From Gordionus sp. m RMFG-2023 (taxonomy: Eukaryota; Nematomorpha; Gordioida; Chordodea; Parachordodidae): 64,000 nt of DNA. The position numbers were made by a program, and so were the translations under genes. The stretch spans positions 46,539,366 to 46,603,365 of the forward strand of contig NC_088777.1 in NCBI RefSeq assembly GCF_954871325.1, written 5' to 3'. How positions within the stretch are numbered: position 1 is the stretch's first letter; the number at the start of each line of letters is the position of its first letter. Of this stretch, positions 1-10,609 are shown one piece after another. The notes beneath the pieces are model-generated. The model did not search any database, was not told the DNA's origin, and saw nothing but the letters and a program-made list of their open reading frames with translations.

Positions 1-735
1 ATCAATAACCTCGGAATTTACAATAAAAGAATTGATGAAAACAATTAGCTTATTTGGTATTCCAGAACAAATAGTTTCTGATAATGGCTCATCAAAAAAA
101 ATTTGTAGAGACCATGATATACATCACTTTCAGACTTCAGCTCACCATCAACAGTCAAAAGGGCAAGTTGAAAGGATGGTAAGAACCTTTAAATCACATA
201 TGAAGAAGTGCATGGAACAAAATAACATGGACATAGATATCGCTTTGGAGAAATTTTTGTTCAATTACAGAAACACGCCAAACAGTACGACTTGCATTCT
301 ACCAAGAAAACTCATGTTCAATCATGATATGAGAACAAATTGGGATTTATTAAAATATAAGGAAGACGACGACAACACTTCGTTCACAGTTGAATATTGG
401 AGAAAAAATTTGGTATAGAAATTTTGGAGTAAACAAGTGAGATGAAGGCATAATAGTTAATAAAGAAAGTAATATGTTATTTCTAATTCAAACGAAAAAT
501 GGTATATAAAGGAGGCACTTAGACCAATTTAAGAAAAGATTTACCATTGACGAAGTATCAATTCATGACCCAAATACTTTACCAACGATTACATTTTACA
601 AGGAAAGAAATGTTACTGAACAAGAAAAAGATTGTACAGCCGACGTTACGAGGCCTAGTCGGAATAGAACATTACCCGCACGATATCAAGATTCTATTTT
701 GAACATAAAAGATTCACGTCCAAGAAGAATTTGAG
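1..735 (+). mobile_element. Ty3/gypsy-like LTR retrotransposon fossil, integrase end of pol
   Basis: The left edge of the window cuts into an old Ty3/gypsy-type retrotransposon. The open stretch at 32-418 reads as the second half of an integrase core (SDNG motif, then HHQQSKGQVERMVRTFK, which matches the family's usual H-P-x-x-x-G-x-x-E-R block). Weaker similarity to the C-terminal end of pol, with an LPARYQD-like tail, continues to about 735. No LTR is recognisable next to it in this window. It is broken, with several breaks, and looks old. The family assignment rests on the integrase motifs. Confidence 0.8.
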
Positions 736-1389
736 CGTAGTTTGTTTCTTAAGGGGTAAAATGTTGTCTTGTCCAAATTGATCGCTATCTATTAAATAAA
801 AGATTGATTTTTTTTAATATTCTTTATATTAAATTAACTTCAACCTCGCGGACTCGTTTTATAAAATTAACTCAATAATTCGACATAAATTACTTGATAG
901 ATTTTGTAAACTATATAAACTTAGAAAATTATTGTACTTACCAGTTAAAAAATATTTTTAAAATAAATTTATTAAATAAAAGTTTTAAATCTTTTTGTAA
1001 TATCTTATCTTACTCCCTGCCAACCTTAACAAGTCCAATTATACCAGATCAACCTTTTGGCAACTCGAGCCTATTTAAATTTTTTTTCTTGATAAATTTG
1101 AATTTGATTTAGTAAGAGTAAGAATTTGTAAAACTGTATTTGTCTCTGAAATTAAAAACATTTTGTCAAATATTATTTTATTTTCGTCAAAATCTTTTTC
1201 TTTCTTAAAATTTCTTTTTCTTTCTTTCTTAAAATTTCTTTTTGAACTTTAAAATTAAATTTTTTAAACCGGCATCGAGTGGGAATATATCGTCGTGGCC
1301 GAAACTCTAGTTTGGCTCGGCATCGCCAGATGCGCTATATTATTCAGCTTTGAAACGTTTTTAAATTGATTTTTTTTTAAAAAAAAATA
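736..1389. other. AT-rich stretch with one less AT-rich block
   Basis: Mostly A/T runs and T-rich low complexity. The block at about 1268-1365 is clearly less AT-rich than its surroundings and is open in one plus-strand frame (GIEWEYIVVAETLVWLGIAR), so it could be an exon of the unrecognised gene that follows. A 72-codon open stretch at 894-1112 is low complexity, and I do not consider it a gene. Confidence 0.3.
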
Positions 1390-1392
1390 ATA

Positions 1393-1876
1393 GGAAACAT
1401 AGAAACCTGCTGTGATCTGAAGCGAATTATTGAGGGAACAATATTAGTCAAAGATAATGTAATTTATATTTTATTATTTTAATTAGTAAAAAAAATACCT
1501 TTTAGCCTAATATTATTTTTTTCTATATTAGAAGCTTCAACTTTTACCAACTGCCGTAGCTTACCGGGAAGCCAATATAAAGCTGCCACCTCCTAAAATA
1601 CGTTCCTATTTCAAATTAGCGCTCGATGTGAAAGACCAAGAGATCATGGATAGGTTTAGGTCCACTATAAACGATAGAAAGGGACAACCGTGCCCTGAAA
1701 AGGAATCGGAAGGTGACAACTCGATAGCTAACGCGGTTAGAATCTTCTGGACTAATGAATTGACCACAATGCTTGAAAAGTTAAACAAATTTTTTTTGCC
1801 TATTCTGAACTTAGAAAATAATTTTTTGTCAACCCTTGAGTATGAACCTCAGAGATTTTTAAATTACTACAAATAA
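1393..1876 (+). CDS. Unrecognised gene, probable terminal exons
   Basis: The best part is an exon that begins after an acceptor (TTCTATATTAG, ending near 1531) and runs open to a stop at 1874-1876. It encodes LQLLPTAVAYREANIKLPPP, then KIRSYFKLALDVKDQEIMDR, then a hydrophilic section and a tail rich in Asn, Leu and Phe. A short upstream exon may lie at about 1393-1452 (IETCCDLKRIIEGTILVKDN), with a GT donor after AAT. Base composition is clearly less AT-rich than the flanks, which supports real coding sequence. I do not recognise the protein. There is no credible start codon in the main exon, so the gene would begin further upstream. It could also be an old transposon fragment. Confidence 0.35.
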
Positions 1877-2405
1877 AATCTGTCAATATTTTAACTTGAT
1901 TTTTTGTAAGTAGCTTCCTTTGTGCTAATCTACGTTTCTAGTTTCATGCATTTTACCTGAATGATTTTTTTCAAAAAGTTATGAACATATTTTTGAAGAA
2001 AGCATATTTTTTAACTATTTAAAATAAAATATAGTATTTGAGACTTTGTTCTACTATCGACACCCTTTTGCAAAAAATTTATAATTTCTATTTATTTAAT
2101 ACGAATATATTAGAATCAGTTTTTCGCTTGCTGATTTGTAAATTAGAAATTTAACTTTTCATCTATAATTTATTTACCTTTTTATTTGAAATTTGTGACC
2201 GAAAAATTTAATATTGTTTGATTTTGCCTACCTTATCGTTTTTAATTGCATACCTTATTGACCATTTATTATTACCTTCATATTATTATAGAATATGAAT
2301 TACTGCTTTTATATATAAAAACTATATAAGACCACTCTACGAAATGAAGATAGATTCAGTTTTGTCGGGACATCCAGCTTGAGGCATTTTTTATTTTCTA
2401 TACAG
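1877..2405. other. AT-rich non-coding stretch
   Basis: No gene, structured RNA or repeat terminus was recognised here. Confidence 0.4.
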
Positions 2406-2558
2406 GACAGAAATGTACTTTGCTCCGAGGTGTGTAAAAGAAATCGCCTAATAATTCCCATTTTATTTACACTGAAACGACGTGGCTCATTAACACCACA
2501 TTATCTGAACACCAGAACTCTCGTTAATAAGGATTGCTGTTTGCTCCCCATTGCTTGA
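2406..2558 (+). CDS. Possible exon, unrecognised
   Basis: After a good acceptor (TTTCTATACAG) a 50-codon frame runs to a TGA (CSEVCKRNRLIIPILFTLKR, then RGSLTPHYLNTRTLVNKDCC). The segment is less AT-rich than its flanks. The piece GSLTPHYLNTRTLVNK is loosely like the start of LINE endonuclease domains, so a transposon origin is as likely as a host exon. Confidence 0.2.
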   Translation, partial: DRNVLCSEVCKRNRLIIPILFTLKRRGSLTPHYLNTRTLVNKDCCLLPIA

Positions 2559-2879
2559 AAGTGGGAGATAGATTTATGGATCTTAGCAGAGTAAAGAAAA
2601 GGAAAAAAAGAATGAATGTAAAAAACAAATACATGAAAAGAAGAATTCTTAAAAAATATAATAAGCGTTTATGCTTTCCGAATCGGTATTTATAAAAATT
2701 TTACCTTTTTAAAATATTATTTCGGGTATATTTCTATAGTATTTCATATATTCGTTCTTTTCCAAAAAAAATTAAGGAGAATGAATCAATAATATCTAGC
2801 TCTTGTTATGTACCATTTTCATAATATCTAAAAAAAATTGTTTTTATGCGCCGAATATAATATCATTTCGCCTACATTT

Positions 2880-3335
2880 TTTACGTTTTTATCTAAAACT
2901 CAGCTGTTGCAAGTGTACGATATGCATGCGAGAGAAACCTTTTATTCGAACGGAAAAGAATGTATTTTCGAAACTGAAAGGAAACGTTTATGTAAGATGT
3001 GTGAGAAGCTGTATAGCCTACGGTGACGAAACCAGGATGATAGCGGCGTGTGAAGTTAAACTAGAAAGAACGTAGATGAGCATGATCAGATGGATGTGTG
3101 GAGTGTAATCAGAGGGGGAAAAATTGGTATAGTAGCGATTGGAGTTGTGATGAGAAGAAATAGACTGAAATGGTTTGGGCACCTTGAACGTGGGATCAAG
3201 ACTACGAAGAAGACAAACGAAGACGTGGGTGGATGGGTTAACTGGTGACATAATAACAATGGGTCTTTCATATGACGACGCCCAAGATCGTAAAAAGTTG
3301 AGAAGGGTCAGAGGGGTAACTGGCTACCCGGATAA
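2880..3335 (+). mobile_element. LINE (non-LTR retrotransposon) remnant, C-terminal end of reverse transcriptase ORF
   Basis: Two adjoining frames carry the familiar tail of a LINE reverse transcriptase ORF. YVRCVRSCIAYGDETRMIA corresponds to the usual Y-x-x-C-V-x-S-x-x-x-Y-G-x-E-T block. It is followed by MIRWMCGV and, after a frame change near 3075-3170, by RRRQTKTWVDGL and YDDAQDRKKLRRVRG, which match the RGRPKKTW and DRKKWRRL blocks of the family. In-frame stops and frame changes make it dead. Only about 450 bp of the 3' end survives; clade not resolved (RTE- or CR1-like tails share these blocks). Confidence 0.75.
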
Positions 3336-3399
3336 ACCTATAAAACCGCCAATAAACGATAAAAAACGAGATACTGGAAAAAGTTTATTCACATCAGTT

Positions 3400-3470
3400 G
3401 TCTGCAATGCACGGCCTAGCCCATCCTTCTAAGAATATTTTTGGGCCGGACCGGGCAAAAAATTGCAGTA
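3400..3470. repeat. CCGG-rich hAT-end-like remnant
   Basis: GCACGGCCTAGCCC and GGGCCGGACCGGGC lie within 60 bp in otherwise AT-rich DNA. The same CCCGG-rich wording occurs in the repeats at 32123-32332, 33120-33230 and 59925-60135, so this is probably a worn end of the same family. Confidence 0.3.
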
Positions 3471-4389
3471 GTTATGTCGTGCAAAAAAAAATTTTGCATT
3501 ATATATTTAATGAATTCTGATATTTCATAGAAGTTATAATCCATAAAGTATAGTGTTGTTAATTTAACCTTTCCCCAAGATTATAAATAGTTGTTTATTT
3601 TGGGCCAACAACATCACCTATGCTGAGATAAAACGGATAAAAATATAGCAAAATTACTTAGCTATCAACCTCTAGTATTACTTTACCTTAAAACTCAAGG
3701 ATTATTAATTTAAATATGATGTTAACAATTAAAAAATTAATAAAATAATGAACTTGCTTACTTCATCAATTATTTCTTTATTTTATATGCAGTAATAATA
3801 CGATTTGTTGTAACACATTTCCATAATGTGAAAATACATTCTTATATGGTTGAATAACTTTCCGTAATTATTGTAAAAAAATTTTGATATAAATTTAAAA
3901 AAAAAAAATTATTGATAATAAAAGTTTTAAAACGTTAATGAAGACTAACATCAAAGTTATGAAAATTTTTCAAAATGTGAAAAATAGAGTTTTTTTTATG
4001 TTTAACACACAAGTTTAAGTGGGAAAATGAGAATTTTAAAAAAAAATTCCATAAAAAAAATTTTCTAAGAGTTTTACAATTACTTTTTTAAAAAAAGTAA
4101 TTATAATTTTTTTTAAAAAATCTAAAGTATTATTTTAATGTTTTAATTTTACTTTTAGTTATCTAAAGATTGGAAATCCGGATATGAAATTAGAATGATT
4201 TCTAAATAAATATGAATGAAAATTCGAATTTAGTGTTTTCAATTCATTTTGTTTAGATTTCTTTTATGATATTTGAGTCACCAAAATAAAAAAAAAAGCT
4301 ATTTATTATTTATTTATTCTATGTAAATAAAATATTATACAATACAAAAATTCGATCTATTAAGGAATGCATCGAATTCCAATTTCAAT

Positions 4390-4990
4390 GAATTTTGTGG
4401 TGTGGGAATAAAAATTTGAAAAATTACATGTAAAATAACTTCTCAAAATACGCTTAACAGTAGTAATAATTTCTATTCGTTTAATTGGTTTGGGGTACTT
4501 TTGATCGGTATAGATTTTTAAGAACTCCGAAAAAATTTCGATCGGATTTAATTGTGGCTAATAGGGTGGTAAAAATATATTTGGAATATTTTCACTAATT
4601 ATCCTTGCTCGATAAATAGGAGCATTATTCATTATAAGCAATGAATTCAATGGTAATTTCATTGAGATATATTTTGAATTTTATGGCAGTGAAAGCCCCA
4701 TCTATAATTGTGGCATTTTTCAATCCACTTATTCCTATTGTGCATAGGACTGATATATTATTTTCTTTGGAAGGAGGTAACTTAACAGATGGCCTTTTTC
4801 CCATGGGTGCTCACCCATAGTGCGAAATAATATGGATATTAAACCCTATCTCGTGCAGGAAGAATACATTTTTAGATGAAATACATCTTGTCACAATATT
4901 CCTTACGAATTTGAATTACATCAGCGTTTCCCCTATCGGATTCTTTTCCAACCCCTTTCTGGCTCCAACTCATATATGTTTTGATATAGA
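4390..4990 (-). pseudogene. Tc1/IS630-type transposase remnant, left arm
   Basis: Read on the minus strand this gives HEIGFNIHIISHYG (first catalytic block, with the usual D-E-T-G replaced), then an IMNNAPIYRARIISEN block (usual D-N-A-x-x-H) and an LPPY-PQLNPIE block, the last of the three DDE catalytic regions. In-frame stops are present. It pairs with the plus-strand copy in the opposite arm. Confidence 0.7.
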
Positions 4991-5539
4991 CGACTAGCTA
5001 GATGTGGCGGTAAGTGTTCTATTATATTTTTGATGGTATAGCCGTTATTATTACCATCAGCTATATTCGATTGAAGTTCTGTGTTGTCTTTTTTTTCGAC
5101 CTCGTTGTTTTATTATATAATCAGATAAAGGGTCGTCATAATATTCAGGGAAGTTTCCCGTTTGAAACGATAAACTGAATCAATGGATTGATTTAGATCA
5201 TGGGTAATTATCTTTACTTTAAATGTTAAATTTTACTATCATTTGAATCTCCAATTTCAGGTTTGTTAATATAATATTCGATTATTTACTAACTTTATTT
5301 ACATATTTTTTGATACATCTAATGAAACTTCATATTCTCTCGGGGGGTTATCTGAATTAACAAATGGACCAAAGTTATTCACCTATCCCATCAAATTATC
5401 TTAGATGTCTAACTGACATTACAAACCGATGTCAATATTCAAATATTCACGAGAAACCAAATTTTTATTCGTTTGCCGAAAAAAATGGTATAATTGGAAT
5501 GATGAAAAATGAAACTGACTAAAATATGGCTGAGCAAAC

Positions 5540-6020
5540 CAATTGATGATCAGCCCAATATATTCATCTTGGACGAGACAGGGTTTAATACGCATATTAT
5601 TTCGCACTATGTGGGCCTTGGGAAAAAGGCCATCTGTTAAGTTATCTCTCCATAGGGAAAAATATATCAGACTTATGCACAATAGGAATAAGTGAATAAA
5701 TGTCACAATTATAGATGGGACTTTCACTGCCATAAAATTCAAAATATACCTCGATGAATTATATACAATTTTACCAGCGAATTCATTGCTTATAATAGAT
5801 AATGCTTCTATTCATCGAGCAATGATAATTAGTGAAAATTATCCAAATATCATATTTTAACCACCCTAGCAGCAATTAAATCCTATCATATTCTCCTAAA
5901 CCAATTAACCTAATAGAAGTTATTGCTATTGTTACTAGTATTTTGAGCAGTTATTTTACATATAATTTTTTAAATTTTTATTCTCACACCACAAAATTCA
6001 TTGAAAATGGAATTCGATGC
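5540..6020 (+). pseudogene. Tc1/IS630-type transposase remnant, right arm
   Basis: On the plus strand the DDE blocks are easy to see: ILDETGFNTHIISHYVGLGK (first D), then LLIIDNASIHRAMIISENYP (second D), then a worn PP-QQLNPI block (third position). Several stops interrupt it, one between GKKAIC and VISPYREKY. It is a better-preserved copy of the left-arm remnant and lies in inverted orientation to it. Confidence 0.75.
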
Positions 6021-6545
6021 ATTCCTTAAGATGATTGAATTTATAATTGATTTGTATTGTATAATATTTTATATAAGTAGAATAAATAATTAATAAATGG
6101 TTTTTTTTATTTTGGTGTTTCAAATTGATAATAAAAGAAATATAAACAAATAAGAATGAACTGAAACCCATAACTTATAATTTCATATCCTGATATTCTT
6201 TAGATAACTAAAAGTAAAATTAAAACATTGAAATAATACTTTAGATTTTAAAATAAAATTATAATGTATTTTTTTAAAAAAAACAGTTATTATAAAAACC
6301 TTATAATTTTTTTTTTATGGAATATTTTTTAAAATTCTCATTTTCCCCCTTAAACCTGTCCTAAACAAAAAAAAACTGTATTCGAACTTTCCACATATTG
6401 AAAAATGTTCATAACTTTGACGTTATTCAATTTTTAAACTTTTATTATAATTTAAAAAAAAAATTATATATAAATATTTTTTACAATAATTACGTTATTT
6501 AACCATATAAGAATGTTTCACACACGGAAATGTGTTACAACAAAT

Positions 6546-7071
6546 TATTATAAGATTTATATTTTACTGATCTTTTATTTATAATTTTATATTTTCTGTT
6601 TTTATTTTATATTGCGGCTAGTTATCTTAATGGAAAAGTTATATATTAACCTTTTTGTGGTTAAATAATAATATATACTTAATTGATTTAATGTATTATA
6701 TTTTCTTGTTGTCAAATGTTTTTTTATATACAATTATCTTTTACCGAAATATATAACTATTATTTTATTACTTAAATAAATACTTAACTCTATCCTTAAA
6801 ATCCCTACAACACAAGTTTAAAATTATTTTTAAAAAGATATGGCAGAACCGAGTATTATAATCAAACGATAAAAACTCTAGACTAATTTTATTCGAAATT
6901 TTTTTTTGATAGACAATTTCGAGTTAACATTCTTCTTAAATTTATATTTCTAGAAGGGTTTCCTTTCATATATAAATAGTTAGTCCATAATAATATAATT
7001 ATACCGTAATTATTCCAATTATTAATTTACCTTGTTAAAAATAATTTTTATATACTATTTATTATAAACAG
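6546..7071. other. AT-rich stretch upstream of an orphan exon
   Basis: No repeat terminus recognised. A short frame MAEPSIIIKR at 6841-6870 could be a first exon of the gene at 7073, but no donor fits well. Confidence 0.3.
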
Positions 7072-7303
7072 AGAATCAAAAACTGTTGCCCAGTCTCCTC
7101 AAATTAAATCTCATCATAAAAGATTAAAAAGTAATGGGGATACTCAAAGCCAGTCATGTAGATTCGATATCAAAATACCCTCCTCGTCTATTCGAATACT
7201 TTCCGAAGATTTTATCATTCTTAATCCTGATCAAATTCTAACTACTCACGGCTTTTCGCTCAATTTAACGCTTTCTTGGGATAATAAAGTTACAATATTT
7301 TAA
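7072..7303 (+). CDS. Unrecognised gene, probable terminal exon (76 codons)
   Basis: A clean acceptor (TTATAAACAG) is followed by an open frame with no in-frame ATG upstream: ESKTVAQSPQIKSHHKRLKS, then NGDTQSQSCRFDIKIPSSSI, then RILSEDFIILNPDQILTTHG, then FSLNLTLSWDNKVTIF and a TAA. Composition is distinctly less AT-rich than the surroundings, which argues for true coding sequence. If the GT at 7289 is a donor, the gene may continue to a second small exon near 7517-7580 (NTWNENIEMFAKYIFDINM in one frame), although the phase does not fit neatly. I do not recognise the protein; the alternating hydrophobic pattern suggests beta strands. Confidence 0.35.
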
Positions 7304-8479
7304 ATTATTATATCGGAATTAAGCATTTCGATATTGGTCACTTCTTAAAAAAAATTTGAGAAAATATTATTCTACAAATTATTCTTTTTTTTAAAAAATT
7401 TATTTTAATAATACCATCACTTTTTTTTCAATGTATTTAACGGTTTTCATGATTAATTTATGATTATTTTGACATAATAGCAAACACTAATATTTTTTTT
7501 TATTCTATTAATTTAGGACGAAATACGTGGAATGAAAATATTGAAATGTTTGCAAAATATATATTCGACATAAATATGTAATAACATTATGTGTAGTGTA
7601 ATAAAAATGAATGATGACTTATTTTTTTTATATCTTTCTCCCCCTAATTAAATAGCGTATTTATTAAATTTGAATACCGAACGGTATTTATTGATTTTAA
7701 AGTAATGATGATAAATCGATAATATACATTTATTAAATTAAATTAACTGGTTCACAAATGTTTTAATGGTTCTACTAGGATTTCTTTTCTTATATTTTGA
7801 TTTAGTTGATACGGAATCCAATGTGACATAATGGATGACACGTTAAAGCATATTTAGTTAAATTTTCCCTCGATCCAGAACCTGGGCAATTACTATGAAA
7901 ATTTTCGCAAGGTGGGACCTTAATATTTAAATAAAAATTATCATAGCTAGGACCGTTTGACGAAATACCTTATAAGCCTGCTGCATTATTGATTTAAATT
8001 GCGATTTAATCAAATACCAGTATTTTGATAAGAGAGGTAATGGTTTAAATTAACATATCATCGCATATCATAATTTTTGGATAATTTGTTCTCTCTGTAA
8101 CGTTTGTAATGACCATCTAGATAACTCAAGGTTAAGTAACTAATCTTAGGCTGGTTTAATATGTTGGCCGAGTAAAATATGGCATCCCTGCTTTCGGCTG
8201 CTAGTGTTATAATATTCATTTGGATGCACTAATTTTGAAAAAAAGACAACAAATACTTTCTAAATTTGTTAATTTATCTAGGTGTACTTATACCTGCTAC
8301 CAGTATCTTTTACATTTTATTCACTCAATTATAATTTAATTTCTAATTTATTTATATTTCTTAATTAATATTTTGTTTACCTATTTTCGCTATATATGGA
8401 ATGGATGTGTGCCCCTTATCTTCAACTTGATTTTCATTCTCTGCACTTTTATCATGTTCTATAAGTTTCAAATGTCAAA
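7304..8479. other. Intergenic AT-rich stretch
   Basis: No gene recognised. An AATAAA-like signal lies near 7600. Short less-AT-rich blocks at about 7860-7980 and 8165-8210 have no open frame of note. Confidence 0.3.
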
Positions 8480-8722
8480 TTAAAAATTGCAATTATCTAA
8501 TACTATTAAATGTAATATAAGATTTAGAAATCTCTGATTAAGAAGTGTCGCTAATATCCATTGTTCAAAATATTTTTGAATGGCAGATTCCCTGAGCAAT
8601 GAGTTGGGTGAAGGTTCGATCACGATCATTCCATCCGGATTTTCAAGGGCGAACTTGAGGAGCCGACTCTTAGTTATGGGGCTTTGATTATGGTGAAGGT
8701 TGAATCTATTAATGGGTAAAAA
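8480..8722 (-). CDS. Unrecognised minus-strand coding-like segment
   Basis: A minus-strand frame stays open for about 80 codons and reads NRFNLHHNQSPITKSRLLKF, then ALENPDGMIVIEPSPNSLLR, then ESAIQKYFEQWILATLLNQR, before a TAA at 8482-8480. The central 120 bp is much less AT-rich than its flanks. There is no start codon or clear splice site at its 5' side, so it would be an internal or last exon, or an old transposon piece. The plus strand also has a short frame here (MADSLSNELGEGSITIIPSG). Confidence 0.25.
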   Translation of the reverse strand, partial: FLPINRFNLHHNQSPITKSRLLKFALENPDGMIVIEPSPNSLLRESAIQKYFEQWILATLLNQRFLNLILHLIVLDNCNF

Positions 8723-9049
8723 AAAACTTAAATAAAAATCGAAAAAATATGACGTGATTGAAATGGAAATTCATATGACTATTTCGGAGAATGGAAAATG
8801 CAATTTTTATGAGATGGGACAGGAATTGATTTGAGAAATAAACTATATTAACAATGTTAAAACTAAGAGTGCCTAAATCAATGAGAAAATAACTATTATG
8901 AAATAAAATTCATTTCTAAAATACGTCAAGACCATCGACGCCGCCTTATGCGGAAACTGATACAGCGAGCCGATTAAGGCTGCCAATAAACAATATTTAA
9001 AAAACCGTTTCACCGATTGAGACTTCGGCGCGTAGGTCTAATCATATTA

Positions 9050-9660
9050 AACATTAAAACAAAGGCCAATAAAAAGTATGCTGTTTATAAGAGTGGAAAA
9101 TAAAATAATCAACTACAATGATGACAGGTTTTAAATGTTTACTAAATTTTATTGGCGCCGACTCCACGGGAGTGACAGGATTCTCGACCCATTGAAATAT
9201 TCTATGAAATAGATATTATAGGTTCTCCCGTGGATGACAACCTCATTAATCTATTAAGATTACTTCCCTTAAAAAATTTAATATTCCATCCACCCTCGAA
9301 TCGTGGGTCTCTTAAACAAAAACTCCACGCCCTGATGATATATCTTTCATTCCCTGGACTAATGGTCTTCCGCTTACTTGGGAATATACCTGTGTCGATG
9401 CAGCAAAGTCCAACTTCTCATTTTCTGCCATTGGAAAAGTAGAAATTCTTTAAAAAAACGAATACGCTGGCATCACCAACTCTGTGTTCATACTAATCGT
9501 TACCAATTCCCTAAACATGTTTGATAGTGGAACTCTCAATTTCATTAAAATCATACGAAAAAAAAGAAACAGATCTCAGAGGACCCCAATAAATAATTTT
9601 ACCTTAGTCTGCGGTCCGATTATGCCTTCACTCTTCAATAGGATGATATGTACCTTTTTC
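9050..9660 (+). mobile_element. Second LINE remnant, C-terminal part of reverse transcriptase ORF
   Basis: In the plus strand, RPDDISFIPWTNGLPLTWEY followed by TCVDAAKSNF matches the well-known LINE tail of the form RPDG-x-x-x-IPW-x-x-G-x-x-x-x-WD-x-T-x-x-D. It is followed by NEYAGITNSVFILIVTNSLN, which corresponds to the usual F-x-P-x-A-x-E-T-L-G block. The open frame at 9230-9442 in another register is a shadow of this dead ORF. Stops and at least one frame change are visible, so it is inactive. It is a different LINE lineage from the one at 2.9 kb. Confidence 0.7.
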
Positions 9661-10110
9661 CAATATTTTTTTTCTCAGTTCATTTTTATGTTTAGATGTT
9701 ATACTTATATTTTTTTATAATTCAATAGTGAATATAAATAAATGTGTGTTTTAATTTAAATTTATATTTAACCTAATATATTTTTAAACACTTAATATAC
9801 ATAACGCATATTAAGAATTTAATATATTTAATAATTATAAAATGTACAATATTTAATCATGCTTTAGTTAACATACAAAGAAATATTTTAATTTAAAATA
9901 AATTAAAGATAAGTTTAAAAATTATATATTTAATCAAATAATTTTAAGCAGTAAATATATTTATATAACTTGGTGTAAATTTATATTTAGCTCCAAAATT
10001 ATTTAAATAATTTATATCGTTTAAATTCCAGCAAATATTCAAAATTAAATTAATTATCTATAACTAGAGGAATAAATTAGATTTATCCACTTCTCGTCAA
10101 ATCGGTGAAA

Positions 10111-10609
10111 ATGACTCTTCGCCCGTTAAAGAAATATAAATTGATTAAAAAGAAGAAGAATAAATTTACTAGACATCAATGTGATCGTTTTAAAAGAGTT
10201 AAAGTAAAGTCCATATATATATATATGTCCTATATCTAATTCTTAAGCCAAACTGGCGTAGACCAAAAGGTATTGATAATCCTGTACGTAGGCGATTTAA
10301 GGGTCAGAAACTTATGCCAAAGATTGGATATGGAAGTGATAAAAAGACTAAACATATATTGCCGAATGGTTTTCGAAAAGTTCTAGTTCATAATACAAGA
10401 GTAATTTATTAATTACATTTTATATATTTTTATAATATTAGGAGTTAGAAGTATTGATGATGCATAATAAAAGATTTTGTGCTGAAATTGCACATTCAGT
10501 TTCAGCTCCAAAACGTAAATTAATTGTTGAAAGAGCCCAGCAACTAGCCATTAAAGTCACTAATGAACATGCTCGATTACGTTCACAAGAGACTACTGCT
10601 AATATATAA
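10111..10609 (+). CDS. RPL32: 60S ribosomal protein L32 (eL32)
   Basis: Structural protein of the large ribosomal subunit, acting in cytoplasmic translation. Three exons (10111-10203, 10248-10400, 10442-10609) encode 137 residues, against 135 in mammals. The start [20 protein letters not shown] is the usual basic N-terminus. Hallmarks follow in order: [78 protein letters not shown] and [20 protein letters not shown]. The two introns are only 44 and 41 bp, with ends GTAAAG...TTAAG and GTAATT...TTAG and no long pyrimidine tract. Every exon is in phase and nothing is missing, so it should be functional. No snoRNA is possible in introns this short. Confidence 0.95.

Larger units (their letters stand above)
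3803..6545. mobile_element. Long palindromic element with a Tc1/mariner-IS630 transposase remnant in each arm
   Basis: The left end (ATTTGTTGTAACACATTTCC) and right end (GGAAATGTGTTACAACAAAT) are exact inverted copies. Similarity continues inward for roughly 1.2 kb on each side, including CATATAAGAATG, the low-complexity A/T block and the ACCACAAAATTCATTG block. A spacer of about 0.4 kb (5000-5400) separates the arms. Each arm carries a decayed Tc1/mariner-type transposase reading outward. Such a head-to-head layout suggests either two copies that inserted into each other or an inverted duplication of one element. A TA target duplication is plausible but not certain. Confidence 0.75.

Noticed and set aside
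894-1112. A 72-codon frame after the gypsy fossil
   Set aside because: Low-complexity Asn/Phe/Leu/Ile composition typical of random frames in AT-rich DNA.
9230-9442. A 70-codon frame as a host gene
   Set aside because: It lies in the wrong register over a clear LINE remnant (RPDD...IPW block).
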